The position numbers and the translations under genes are program-made. From contig NZ_BMWZ01000007.1 in assembly GCF_014651495.1 (NCBI RefSeq), positions 224,198 through 288,197 of the forward strand: 64,000 nucleotides of DNA. Direction: 5' to 3'. Positions 1 through 9,563 of this stretch are shown here, in pieces (position 1 is the stretch's first letter; the number at the start of each line of letters is the position of its first letter). The DNA comes from Algibacter mikhailovii. GTDB lineage: Bacteria; Bacteroidota; Bacteroidia; Flavobacteriales; Flavobacteriaceae. Below the pieces are notes generated by a model. The model was not told where the DNA came from. It was given only the letters and a program-made list of their open reading frames with translations, and did not search any database.

Positions 1-571
1 TTTGATTTTTAGTGTGTTTTAAAAACATCAACCACCGTGGTACACACAAATAACAAAAAACATGCTTATCCTTTATTCTATCAAATTCTCCCCAAACAAA
101 TTGTTCTGCTTTTATCATCCAAGGCAAATCCATCTTGTATTTTTCTAAAATGCCTAATAAAGGAGCTGTAGTACTTAGAGCGCTTCTTTCTTTAACGGTT
201 TTAAAATGCGCTTCGCAAGGGTAGTTACTTTTTGGCTTCAGCATCCATGGAATTCCGCCTTTTTCAGTTGTAATACTTTCAAAATAAGGCATAAAGTCAT
301 CGCGTATGATTTCCTTGGTTAAATACCCAACGTCATCGAGCGTTTCTAGGGCCATTATACTAAAAAGAGGTTGGCTTTCTGGTGAGGCAGTATCCGGTTC
401 CATGCCATGCCCAAAACCTCCGTCTTGATTCCTGTAAGCGTAAACAGCATGGTAAACGCCTTCCGCATTATCATTTTCAAAATAAAATTGAAACAAACGC
501 CTTTCTATCATTCGGGCATTGGCCAGTATAAAATCCCTTGCTTTTAAGTAGTTGACTTTAGTTAATTTCAT
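1..571 (-). CDS. Terpene-cyclase-fold (QDGGFG) protein, partial
   Basis: The 5' part of a gene that runs off the left edge; 190 codons are open from ATG at 571 to position 2. The protein begins MKLTKVNYLKARDFILANAR and has a YRNQDGGFG segment near residue 47. That QxxGGFG pattern is typical of the alpha/alpha toroid repeats in prenyltransferases and squalene/oxidosqualene cyclases. No signal peptide is visible, so it is probably cytoplasmic. Proteins of this type with no aspartate-rich catalytic motif are often simply called prenyltransferase/squalene oxidase repeat proteins, and the substrate cannot be inferred. The C-terminus and any catalytic acid lie outside the window. It is transcribed in the same direction as the next genes but separated from the metallo-hydrolase by about 130 bases. 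Confidence 0.6.
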   Translation of the reverse strand, partial: MKLTKVNYLKARDFILANARMIERRLFQFYFENDNAEGVYHAVYAYRNQDGGFGHGMEPDTASPESQPLFSIMALETLDDVGYLTKEIIRDDFMPYFESITTEKGGIPWMLKPKSNYPCEAHFKTVKERSALSTTAPLLGILEKYKMDLPWMIKAEQFVWGEFDRIKDKHVFCYLCVPRWLMFLKHTKNQ

Positions 572-704
572 GCCTTAATTAAACTGTACTTACCCCTTGA
601 TATAGGATAATACGAGGTTATTGGTTTCTTTAAAGATAGCTAATTATTAGAACTAATTTAAAAGGCACAATAGAAAAGTAGAAATAATGGGTAATGGCTT
701 TGAA

Positions 705-1838
705 CTAGTATTTTTCCCACCATTTTGGGTAATTGTTTGTGGTGTCTTTTACAATGATTTCTTCTCCTAATTTTGGGGTAATAAGCGTTATGTTTAGTTC
801 TTGTGCTTTTGCCTGTACGCGATTAATTGGGTCTGTCCATGCGTGCAAAGCCAGTTTAAATCCAGCCCAATGGATGGGCATTATTTTTTTTGCTTTAACG
901 TCTAAGCCAGCCTGTGCTGTTTCTTCGGGCATCATATGAATGTCAGACCACATTTGATTGTATTGGCCACATTCCATAAGTGCCAAATCAAAAGGACCAT
1001 ATTGTTCTCCTATTTCTTTAAAATGCGTGGCATAACCGCTATCACCACTAAAATAAATATTTTCAGTTTTGGACTTGATGACCCAAGAGCACCATAAGGT
1101 ACTTTGACTCGTATTAAATTTTCTTCCCGAAAAATGTTGCGCTGGGGTACAAATTAAATTTAAACCGTCTAAGACTGTGTTTTGCCACCAGTCTAATTCT
1201 GTAATCTTATCCGGATGTACACCCCATTTTTTCAAATGGGTACCTAAACCTAAGGGGACATAAAAGTGTTTTGTTTTATCTTTTATTTTTAAAATTGTAC
1301 CATAGTCCAAGTGATCGTAGTGATCGTGAGAAAAAATAACAGCATCAATGGCTGGCAGTTTTTCAATGGCTAACGGAAACTCTTTATTAAATCTATTAGC
1401 CCCTAAAAGGGGATGAGGTGCAGCCACTTTTCCAAGCATAGGGTCTAATAAAATGGTTTTGCTATCCATTTGTAATAAAAATGAGGAATGACCAAACCAA
1501 AACATTCGGGCTTCACCCTGGTAATTGGCAATGTTTATAGAGTCTACCTTTTTTGTTTTTAAATCTTCTTTTGGTCTTCCATTCGGGACATTCGTAGTGA
1601 AAAAGGTATAAGCCAATTTTAAAGTTTCGGGAAAACTTAAATCCTTGGGTACAGGCTTTGTATTATGAAATTTTCCATCCTTGTATTGCTTTGATTTTTG
1701 ATATACTTCTTTTTGTTCATTTGCTATGTCTCCCCCAAAATTTGGATAAAAATTAGTAAATAATAGATAGGATATCACGAGAAGTCCTATTATAATTAAT
1801 ATTATGGTCATGGTGCGTTTTATTATTTTTATAAACAT
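705..1838 (-). CDS. Membrane-anchored NAPE-PLD/UlaG-like metallo-beta-lactamase-fold hydrolase
   Basis: 377 residues. Residues 7-29 form one hydrophobic segment that should anchor the enzyme to the inner membrane or serve as an uncleaved signal. The metallo-beta-lactamase fold starts around residue 105 with FGHSSFLL. It carries the metal-binding motif HDHYDH at 171-176, then a GDSGY strand and an MPIHWAGF strand near the C-terminus with a further histidine ligand. This arrangement matches the N-acyl-phosphatidylethanolamine phospholipase D/UlaG branch, which cleaves phosphodiesters or lactones. The substrate here is unknown; an N-acyl lipid is plausible from family membership only. The gene stands about 100 bases downstream of the serine hydrolase gene, so co-transcription is possible. 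An internal ATG at residue 10 is an alternative start. Confidence 0.8.
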   Translation of the reverse strand: MFIKIIKRTMTIILIIIGLLVISYLLFTNFYPNFGGDIANEQKEVYQKSKQYKDGKFHNTKPVPKDLSFPETLKLAYTFFTTNVPNGRPKEDLKTKKVDSINIANYQGEARMFWFGHSSFLLQMDSKTILLDPMLGKVAAPHPLLGANRFNKEFPLAIEKLPAIDAVIFSHDHYDHLDYGTILKIKDKTKHFYVPLGLGTHLKKWGVHPDKITELDWWQNTVLDGLNLICTPAQHFSGRKFNTSQSTLWCSWVIKSKTENIYFSGDSGYATHFKEIGEQYGPFDLALMECGQYNQMWSDIHMMPEETAQAGLDVKAKKIMPIHWAGFKLALHAWTDPINRVQAKAQELNITLITPKLGEEIIVKDTTNNYPKWWEKY

Positions 1839-1936
1839 AAGGTTGTCTAATTTGAGACAATTTAAAGGGATGAGTATTAATCAATATTGATTGTATTCTA
1901 TTGGTATTATGCCTAAATATACACATGGTATTGTCG

Positions 1937-3334
1937 TTATTTTACCTTGGTTGCTATCCAATCAGAAATTTCTAATAAAGCCTTAGGAGAAAAAGTTTGC
2001 TCAATTTGAGCGTATTCATTTGGTGAACCCGTAACGCATTCCTGAAAAAGATGATTTAAATTAGCGAGTTCTTTCGTCTTAAAATCATGGTTTCCTCCTT
2101 GTTTTAAATGTTTTTTAATGGCATTTAGATTGACTTTTGATGGGACTTGTAAATCTTTTTCGCCATTTATAGCAAGCACAGGACAGCGCACTTTAACCAA
2201 GCTAGTTGCAGGATCATATTTCAAAAAGTATTGGAACCAAGGTGTTACTAATTTGTCAATAGATCCGCTTATATATTGATCAATATTTATGCCTTCAGGT
2301 ACAAGCTCAGGTTGATTCTTTAATTCTTTTTGCAAAAAATGTCTTAATTCAAGTTTTATTTCATCCAAATTATTGCCTTTTACTATAATATCAAGTTCGC
2401 CTTGAAGTAAGGCTATTTCCTTTTGTAATTTAGATTCATCTGCGCCATTGGCTCGAGCAATTAATGCCGTTTGTTGCAAAAGGATGTCGTAACCAGAAAT
2501 ACCAGGACCTGCTAATAGCACAATAAAGGCTATGTCTTCAGATTCTGAAGCTATCATTGGCGCAATTAAACCACCTGCACTATGACCTATTAAACCAATG
2601 TTTTTATAATCGATATCATGGCGCGTTTTTAGGAATGTTATGGCGCTTAGAACATCAGTAGCGAAATCTTTTGTTGTTGCCGATTTAAAATCACCTGTAG
2701 ATTTGGCTGTTCCTCTATCATCAAATCGTAGAACCCCAATGCCTTTTTTTGTTAAATGATCGGCTATAACCAAAAAAGGTTTATGACCTAATATTTCCTC
2801 ATCTCTATTCTGAGGGCCACTGCCTGTTATCAATACAACCACGGGGTATTTCTCTGTCTTAGTAGGTAAGGTTAAGGTTCCTGAAAGTGAAATGGAATCG
2901 ATAGGATTTATAAAAGTCACTTCTTCGGAATAATAGGGGTAAGGTTTTGTTGGGTGCTGAGGTCTAATAAGCTTTTCTTTTTCAACGGCTTCTTTTGAAA
3001 AATTAAGAGGTAAGGTTTGCCCCATTTGCTTAAAAGTGCCCTGTATTATACCATCATTGTTCAGGCTTCCCGAATAAGATAACTTTAATGCCGATACTTC
3101 AAAGTGTAGCATTGAATCTTCAAAGCTGGTTAGCGTAACCGGAATATTCTTAGCGCCTTGATCCGGGCTGTCTAGGGTAGATTCATATCCACTATCGGTT
3201 TCAGTGATATTAATGACTAATCTTAATTGTATGCCTTGAACTTTTAGAATGCCGTTCCATTGTCCCGTTATATCTTGCCCATAGCCAGATAAGGCTATTA
3301 AGGCAATAATAATGTTAAATGTCAGTTTTATCAT
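1937..3334 (-). CDS. Exported serine alpha/beta hydrolase (S9-like)
   Basis: 465 residues with a cleavable signal peptide at residues 1-20 (MIKLTFNIIIALIALSGYGQ). Residues 21-115 form a small beta domain that begins DITGQWNG, common in flavobacterial exported hydrolases. The alpha/beta-hydrolase domain starts near residue 140. It has the oxyanion-side motif GSGPQNRDE at about 171, the nucleophile elbow GHSAGG with Ser252, an aspartate in INGEKDLQVP near 393 and a histidine in the ANLNH segment near 430. This is the layout of periplasmic acyl-peptidase/esterase proteins annotated as prolyl oligopeptidase family S9 or alpha/beta hydrolase. Likely periplasmic. The true substrate, ester or peptide, is not shown by the sequence. 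Confidence 0.82.
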   Translation of the reverse strand: MIKLTFNIIIALIALSGYGQDITGQWNGILKVQGIQLRLVINITETDSGYESTLDSPDQGAKNIPVTLTSFEDSMLHFEVSALKLSYSGSLNNDGIIQGTFKQMGQTLPLNFSKEAVEKEKLIRPQHPTKPYPYYSEEVTFINPIDSISLSGTLTLPTKTEKYPVVVLITGSGPQNRDEEILGHKPFLVIADHLTKKGIGVLRFDDRGTAKSTGDFKSATTKDFATDVLSAITFLKTRHDIDYKNIGLIGHSAGGLIAPMIASESEDIAFIVLLAGPGISGYDILLQQTALIARANGADESKLQKEIALLQGELDIIVKGNNLDEIKLELRHFLQKELKNQPELVPEGINIDQYISGSIDKLVTPWFQYFLKYDPATSLVKVRCPVLAINGEKDLQVPSKVNLNAIKKHLKQGGNHDFKTKELANLNHLFQECVTGSPNEYAQIEQTFSPKALLEISDWIATKVK

Positions 3335-3388
3335 CGAGGCTTAATTAAGTGGTGTACTAGCTCAAAATCTTATTATAGTTTTAGCTCA

Positions 3389-6300
3389 TTAATTTTTATG
3401 TTCATAACCTCTACCTGGGGTATATGGTGCACCTGATTTAATAAGTTGGTCTTCTAATTGTTTTACATCTGTATTAAAAATGATTTCTACTTTTTGCTTA
3501 AGGGCTGTGATTTCAGTTTTAGCAATAGCATAACTATCTTTATGTGTTTGAGTTGGAGCAGAGGTTGAATATTTTTGTTGACTATTTATATTTTTAATTC
3601 GCGCTGCAGGGCTTTTAAGTTGACTTATATCTAATTTAGTTTTTATCGGATCGCCATAAAGCAATACATTGATATCCTTAAGTTTATTCTCGATATCTAA
3701 AACAGTTTTTGAAAGCGCTCCATAAGGTAGTTCAGACCGTTTGATGGCCGACTTAATGTATTTTAGTTTTGAATTGGTTTCGTTTATAATTTTTTGGCAA
3801 GCTTGTAAATCAGCTGCAACTTTTGCCACTTCTTTTTGAAAAGCTACTTTGGCTGCTCTGTTATCAGCTGGCATTACTGTGTTTTCTAAACCGACAACCT
3901 CAAATGTTACAGGGCTTACAAGTGTACTTATCTCACCCTCATTGTACATGGACAGATCTATAGAATATGTCCCCGGTTCTACCAAAGTACCTTCGTCTAT
4001 AGGTTCCCAAGGGTTATAGAACGAAGAGGTACTCAAGTCAATTGGGTTTTGTAATGTATAGCGCAGATTCCAATGAATACGTTGTAATCCTTTTTTAGGT
4101 TTTCTAAATGCTTTGTGAACCACTTTACCTTCACTGTTTTTAATTGTGAATACTAAAGATGGTTCTAGTTCTTCCATTTCAGACTTTAATGACTCATAAG
4201 TAGGATAGGGTGCATCTTTTCTATTTTTAATGAGTTCCTTTTCTTTTGTTGTACGCTTTTCTTTTAAAGATTTAGGCGTGTCATTATAGTAATACGTTAT
4301 GATGGCTTCAGGACCAAGGTTTGTAGCGGTATAAAAATTATCGCCTTGAAAGGATTTTCCCGGTAGTCCCAAGGGTGAACTCTTCTCCCAGGATAGTGCT
4401 TTGCGTATAGGATATATTTTTGCGATTTCATTAGATTCTGAATTTTCAATTTCTCTCAGCGCAGAATAATCATCTAAAACATAGAACCCTCTTCCAAAAG
4501 TACCAAGTACTAAATCATGTTCTCGTTCCTGAATTGCAATATCTCTAACAGCAATGGTTGGTAATCCAGAACTCAATTGTTTCCAACGTTGTCCTTGGTT
4601 TGGTGAGAAAAATGCACCGTATTCTGTGCCACAAAATATCAAATTCTTATCAATATGATCTTCTTCAATTGCATAGACGCTTCCTTTCTCTGGTAAATTA
4701 GCACTAATAGAAGTCCATGTTTTTCCTTTATTATTTGATTTAAAGATATAAGGTTTGAAATCACCATATTTATGATGATTGAAGGCAACATACATCACAT
4801 TAACGTCATGTTTGGAAAGGTAAACACTGTTAATATAGGATTGATTAGGTGCACCGGAAATATTTGTAATGGCACGCCAAGTGGTTCCTCCATTTTCTGT
4901 GATTTGGATCAAACCATCATCGGTTCCAATAGCAATAAGGTTTTCATCTATAGGCGATTCAGATAAGGCCACAATGCTTCCATAAAGCGATGTTGATCCA
5001 TTTTTTGCAACGGCATCTATACTCACTATACGGTCAAATACCTTTAATTTATTTCGGTCAATCTGTTGCGTTAGATCTTCGCTAATAACATCCCAACTAT
5101 TGCCATAATCGTTAGAGCGAAATACTTTATTGGCAGCAAAATATAACCTCCCTGAAGCGTGTTTACTTACTGCCAATGGTGCATCCCAGTTAAAACGGTA
5201 GCTGTTTTCATTGGCGCGCTCGCTAGGTTGAATACCTAGTTTTTCCCCACTTTTTTTATCGTAGCGTACTAAAACACCATATTGAGATTGTGCGTACACA
5301 ATATTAGGGTTTTCCGGGTCAATTTGAGATTCAAACCCATCACCACCTTGGGTAATGAACCAATCAAAATTTGTAATGCCATGATTGGTAAGTACTCGAG
5401 AAGGGCCCCCAAAACTAAAATTATCTTGAGTTCCTCCGTATACATTATAAAATGGATAATCATTATCAACTGCCACTTTGTAAAATTGAGTCACAGGAAT
5501 ATTTTCTTTAAAATCCCATGTTTTAGCAGCATCAAATGTTTCATACATACCACCATCACAGCCAACCAACCAATGTTTATTATTGTTCGGGTCTATCCAC
5601 ATACAATGATTATCTACGTGTTTGGTGACTTCACCTACTTTATTGAATGTTTTTCCGCCATCATGACTTGCAGACATCCAAGTATCCATGGAGTAGATGG
5701 TGTTTTCATCAATGGGATCTGCAATGATTTCTTGATAATAATTTCCACTGGTTACATGGTCACCTCTTTTTTCCCAACTGGCACCTCTATTTGTAGAGGC
5801 ATAAAAACCACCTTTGGCATCAGCAGCTTCTACTATGGCATAAATAATTTCTGGATTTGCTGGAGAAATACCTAAACCAATACGGCCTAATTCAGTTTCT
5901 GGTAGCCCTGAATTAATTTCTGTCCATGTGATTCCACCGTCAGTACTTTTGTGTATTCCAGAGCCTGGTCCGCCCCCAACATAAGTAAACACATGCCTTC
6001 TGCGTTGAAAGGTAGAGGCATATAGCACGTTTGGATTTCTTGGGTCCATCTGCACATCATTCACCCCAGTATGCTCATCTACGGTAAGAATAGCTTCCCA
6101 TGTCTGCCCGCCATCTATGGTTTTATATAATCCTCTTTCGCCACCTTTGCTCCATAGCGGACCAATAGCCGCAACATAAATTTCGTTAGAATTTTCAGGG
6201 TTGACAATAATTCTACCAATATGTTCTGAGGTTTTTAACCCCATGTTTGTCCAAGTTTTTCCACCATCAAGAGATTTATAAATGCCATCTCCATAGGAAA

Positions 6301-6670
6301 CAGAACGTTGGTTATTGTTCTCTCCGGTACCAACCCAAATGACATTAGAATTATTAGGATCTATAGTTATACAACCAATAGAGTAGGAGCCTTCGTCATC
6401 AAAGATAGGTTCATAACTTACGCCCGAATTAATCGTTTTCCAGACACCTCCGGCAGAAGTAGCTACATAATATTCAAAGGGATTACTAGGATTTACGGCA
6501 ACATCTGAAATTCTACCAGATGTTAAAGAGGGGCCTATACTTCGCCATTTAAGTGAATCAATATTAAATTCGTCTAAAGGTTGTGTGTCTTCTTTTTTTG
6601 TTTTTTGAGCTTGAATGTCTTGGAGTCCAAGGATTAAGAGTAGAAATACAATGACATGTAATTTTTTCAT
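3389..6670 (-). CDS. Exported BNR/Asp-box beta-propeller protein (sortilin/VPS10-like)
   Basis: The open frame extends to 6844, but the ATG at 6670 is chosen because it starts a clean signal peptide (MKKLHVIVFLLLILGLQDIQAQ). The mature protein is about 1070 residues. It contains about nine Asp-box repeats of the form SxDGGxTW (for example KSLDGGKTW, KTIDGGQTW, KSTDGGITW, RSNDYGNSW, KSNNKGKTW), which make one or two large beta-propellers like those of sortilin, BNR sialidases and xyloglucanases. The last ~150 residues are rich in charged helical sequence. The family is often called 'glycosyl hydrolase' in automatic annotation, but I see no clear catalytic pair. Binding or hydrolysis of a polymer outside the cell, or a periplasmic scaffold role, is inference. 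It lies among several exported hydrolases on the same strand. Confidence 0.8.
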   Translation of the reverse strand: MKKLHVIVFLLLILGLQDIQAQKTKKEDTQPLDEFNIDSLKWRSIGPSLTSGRISDVAVNPSNPFEYYVATSAGGVWKTINSGVSYEPIFDDEGSYSIGCITIDPNNSNVIWVGTGENNNQRSVSYGDGIYKSLDGGKTWTNMGLKTSEHIGRIIVNPENSNEIYVAAIGPLWSKGGERGLYKTIDGGQTWEAILTVDEHTGVNDVQMDPRNPNVLYASTFQRRRHVFTYVGGGPGSGIHKSTDGGITWTEINSGLPETELGRIGLGISPANPEIIYAIVEAADAKGGFYASTNRGASWEKRGDHVTSGNYYQEIIADPIDENTIYSMDTWMSASHDGGKTFNKVGEVTKHVDNHCMWIDPNNNKHWLVGCDGGMYETFDAAKTWDFKENIPVTQFYKVAVDNDYPFYNVYGGTQDNFSFGGPSRVLTNHGITNFDWFITQGGDGFESQIDPENPNIVYAQSQYGVLVRYDKKSGEKLGIQPSERANENSYRFNWDAPLAVSKHASGRLYFAANKVFRSNDYGNSWDVISEDLTQQIDRNKLKVFDRIVSIDAVAKNGSTSLYGSIVALSESPIDENLIAIGTDDGLIQITENGGTTWRAITNISGAPNQSYINSVYLSKHDVNVMYVAFNHHKYGDFKPYIFKSNNKGKTWTSISANLPEKGSVYAIEEDHIDKNLIFCGTEYGAFFSPNQGQRWKQLSSGLPTIAVRDIAIQEREHDLVLGTFGRGFYVLDDYSALREIENSESNEIAKIYPIRKALSWEKSSPLGLPGKSFQGDNFYTATNLGPEAIITYYYNDTPKSLKEKRTTKEKELIKNRKDAPYPTYESLKSEMEELEPSLVFTIKNSEGKVVHKAFRKPKKGLQRIHWNLRYTLQNPIDLSTSSFYNPWEPIDEGTLVEPGTYSIDLSMYNEGEISTLVSPVTFEVVGLENTVMPADNRAAKVAFQKEVAKVAADLQACQKIINETNSKLKYIKSAIKRSELPYGALSKTVLDIENKLKDINVLLYGDPIKTKLDISQLKSPAARIKNINSQQKYSTSAPTQTHKDSYAIAKTEITALKQKVEIIFNTDVKQLEDQLIKSGAPYTPGRGYEHKN

Positions 6671-6928
6671 TAAGGTGTTTTTTAAATGAGAATAAACTAT
6701 TTGGGTATTAAGGTGATTCTTAAAGAACATAAGGATAAACCGATTCTGGGTAATAAAATATAGGACACGTTTTATAAAGTGACCTCCAGTGCGAATGGTA
6801 AATCTGACGTACTCAAATTTAATTAATTCAACTGAAACAAGCAATGCGAAAAAAGATTAGTAATTGCCCTATGGGTCCCTGCATAGGTTTGATAATAGGG
6901 CTAAGGTTGTTATTTATTTGATTTTTCC

Positions 6929-7882
6929 TTAATTCTCTTGGTGATCAATAAATTCTTGTATTGCTTTTACAACTGCAGGCCTATTATCATTGAGTGAAAA
7001 ATGTCCTGCGTCAGGAATGGAAACAAATGTAGCTCCTTCTATCAGTTTACTGAGTGATTTAACGGTTTCTGGACGCGCTTCATCAAATTCACCAGTAGTG
7101 AACAACGCAGGAATTGTCACTTTTTTAAGGCTTTCAACATTATCGTAATTTTTTAAGGTACCAGTTGCAGTGAATTCACTTGGCCCCCACATGTAATTAT
7201 AAATGAAATTATTTCTTTTGGAAATTAAGGTGTCATAAGGGTGTTTTATAAACTCTTTTCTACGACCATGCTTGCTTGCAAAGTAACTGTCTGCAGCAAT
7301 ATAGGAAGATGTATTAAAGACACTATCCTTCTCAGCAATATAAATGGCGTTTTGGATGGAGTCTGGAAGTTTTGAGATAAGCACTGCGGCGTCATTGGTC
7401 CATATTGGTGTGCTAAAATAGGGACTATTGAATATAATACCTTTAATACCTTTAGGATAGTGCTTGTAGTATTCAAGCGCTAATGCTGCTCCCCAGGAGC
7501 TTCCTAGTAAATAGAATTCATTCAGTTTTAGTTCTGATTTAATCGCTTTAACTTGCTCAACAAATAAGTCGACCTTTAATAAGGTTGTGTCCTGATGATG
7601 ATCTGATAGACCCGAGCCTAATTGGTCGAAAAAAATTACAGGATGCTTATTGGATATCTCAGATAAATTGTAATAACTCCTACTTGTACCGCCCGGCCCG
7701 CCATGCAGGCAAAGTATCGGTGTTTTATCTCCTTCACCCATTATGCCATACCAAATTTTTCCACCTTTTACCGCTATGAGACCTTGTTTTTGATAGAGAA
7801 ACGGATTTGATGGTTTTGAATTAAAGGTACAGCTGGAAATAAAAAGAATGAACAAGAGATAATAGATTGAAGTGCGGGTCAT
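6929..7882 (-). CDS. Proline iminopeptidase-like alpha/beta hydrolase, lipoprotein
   Basis: 317 residues. The N-terminus ends in a lipobox (FISSC, Cys18), so the protein is anchored in a membrane facing the periplasm. HGGPGG at 60-65 is the oxyanion motif characteristic of family S33 proline iminopeptidases. The nucleophile elbow is GSSWG with Ser129. The aspartate is in TGEFDEARPE near 273 and the histidine is in DAGHFS near 300. These enzymes release N-terminal proline from short peptides, though many homologues act on other amides or esters. A catalytic acylpeptide role would fit the neighbouring exported peptidase-like genes. The start ATG at 7882 directly precedes the signal sequence, and the next gene downstream (the BNR protein, start 6670) is about 260 bases away. 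Confidence 0.85.
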   Translation of the reverse strand: MTRTSIYYLLFILFISSCTFNSKPSNPFLYQKQGLIAVKGGKIWYGIMGEGDKTPILCLHGGPGGTSRSYYNLSEISNKHPVIFFDQLGSGLSDHHQDTTLLKVDLFVEQVKAIKSELKLNEFYLLGSSWGAALALEYYKHYPKGIKGIIFNSPYFSTPIWTNDAAVLISKLPDSIQNAIYIAEKDSVFNTSSYIAADSYFASKHGRRKEFIKHPYDTLISKRNNFIYNYMWGPSEFTATGTLKNYDNVESLKKVTIPALFTTGEFDEARPETVKSLSKLIEGATFVSIPDAGHFSLNDNRPAVVKAIQEFIDHQEN

Positions 7883-8095
7883 AAGTGTATTTTGAAATCC
7901 GTTTTTAGAACATAAGTATTTTTTTAAATGTACAAATAATAAACGTATTTAAACAACGCAATTCCTGGCCTAGGCTGACTTGACATATTGATACCTGTTT
8001 TGGTGATTTAAAGTCCAAATTACCTGCTTTAATCTGCTATCTAACATCTACTTTCTCCTGAATATTTGTAGCGACCAAGCGTTTAATTTTCCCAT

Positions 8096-8729
8096 TCATG
8101 GCACTAAATGATGCCATTTAGATTGGTCTCCTTTTACAGCGTATAGTCCCATTATATGATTTTCATCAAATCCAAATATCAATGTTCTCGAGTCTGTTCC
8201 AAGCGCATAACGTTCTTCGAGTACAGATGCCGATGCACCAGTAATAGTTAGGTTTTTTGAATCGGTTTTTAAAGGGGGTTCTTGAGTGGTTACACCACAC
8301 GAAAAGTGTAAATTTATATAATCCAGAAGTAATGGGCATCTCATTTCTTTCTCGATTCCACCAGAACCATAAAAGTTGATCAGAAAGCAGCCTTTCACTT
8401 TCTAAAAAGAAATGTTGTCTTCCACTTACCTGAGTATATTCGTTATTGTCGTATAGATACCTTCCTAAGTAGGGCATTCTCCTCGCGTACCCTTCCGGAT
8501 CGACGACTTCTAAGACAATTTTTGAGATTCGACCGGACTTCTTTGAGGTATTAATAATGTTGAATCGGATATAAAAAGCTGTGTTCTTTCGCAAATGATA
8601 TATACGCACCTTATCCCCAATGGAGACATCTATAATGGCTTTACGTATAATGTTAAAGTAGAACGTTGAGAAAGCAAGTATAAAACTTAATACACTTATG
8701 GATATGACTATAATATCTTTTGTTTCCAT
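8096..8729 (-). pseudogene. Membrane-anchored hypothetical protein, probable frameshift
   Basis: One frame opens at ATG 8729 and encodes an N-terminal transmembrane segment (about residues 5-27, IIVISISVLSFILAFSTFYF) and a beta-rich domain up to a TSGLYKFTLFVW segment near residue 140. From about 8278 its tail becomes rich in Cys, Trp and Arg and looks out of frame. A second frame continues with protein-like sequence (LKTDSKNLTITGASASVLEE...) and stops at 8096. The two frames join if one C is removed from a run of five (GGGGG on the + strand, 8274-8278). The joined product would be about 210 residues. I do not recognise the family. It may be a real mutation, a phase-variable tract or a sequencing error. 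Confidence 0.5.
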
Positions 8730-8990
8730 GTCCTATTTTCTTTAATCGAGGCTAAGTCCAATCGAAAAGATATCGATTTACATTGGGCAGAAATTTGGGC
8801 ATAGAAAGTACTTCTACTAAAATACAAAGATTCTCTTAAACTAGAATGACTCCATAAGGACTAATCTTAAATGCCGCTAATTATTTCTAAAGTAGCTTAT
8901 AGCGTGAGAAGTTGTTCTGTGAATGCAACATGTCATAAGGCGCAGGAACGGCCTAATTCTTTTTACAATAACATAGTTTTATAAGCTTTA

Positions 8991-9452
8991 TTATTTTTTA
9001 TGCTTGAGTTCATTCAGTCGCATGGGCATACGGTCTATGACATTATAAAGTTCTTTTGTTGTTAAGACGTCTTGTTTTTTTAGTTTTATTCCGCCATCCA
9101 GACCAATTAAAACAACCTCAAAATCATCGGAATCATCTGAGATATTTTTATGTTTATCTTCCAAAGATTTCCAGGTTGTATTAATTTCTAACGCGTCACC
9201 ATCAATCTTTTGATATTTATCTCCAACAATAAGAAATAGAATTAATTTTCTCTCCTTTAATTCTGAAAAAGCGTTTTTAAATTCTTTGAGTTGCGCTTTA
9301 TATTTTGGGCTGTTTTCATTTAATGTTTTAACAATTAAAATCCGATTTTTCCATTTATAGTTATCCAAATGCTGTCCGTTTACTTTTATAAACATCATAG
9401 TACATAAAAGTATTGGAAATATCCTAAAGACACTCTTTTTATTTTTACTCAT
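8991..9452 (-). CDS. DUF4174 protein, exported
   Basis: The open frame extends to 9512, but ATG 9452 gives a good signal peptide (MSKNKKSVFRIFPILLCTMMF, cleaved before QHLDNY), leaving a ~130-residue mature domain. The domain begins YKWKNRILIV, continues with a strand ending in LFLIVGD, and ends with LIGLDGGIKL, a threonine-rich turn and IDRMPMR. This is the full-length pattern of DUF4174, a thioredoxin-like fold without the CxxC pair that is found in secreted bacterial proteins. The biochemical role is unknown. It sits about 110 bases downstream of the penicillin-acylase-type gene (stop 9564), on the same strand, and could share its transcript. Confidence 0.78.
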   Translation of the reverse strand: MSKNKKSVFRIFPILLCTMMFIKVNGQHLDNYKWKNRILIVKTLNENSPKYKAQLKEFKNAFSELKERKLILFLIVGDKYQKIDGDALEINTTWKSLEDKHKNISDDSDDFEVVLIGLDGGIKLKKQDVLTTKELYNVIDRMPMRLNELKHKK

Positions 9453-9563
9453 ATGTTTTACTCGCTTTTTTTGGAAGTAGCATGGTATAAGCAATTTTAA
9501 ATTGCGGGTCATATAATAACTCCATTAATTTATAAACGAGTTTTTGTTCCTGTCCTAAATTCA

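Noticed and set aside
5282..5875. 197-codon open frame on the + strand inside the BNR protein gene
   Set aside because: It lies opposite a frame with clear Asp-box repeats and a signal peptide, and its translation has no recognisable domain and an odd Ile/Cys-rich composition.
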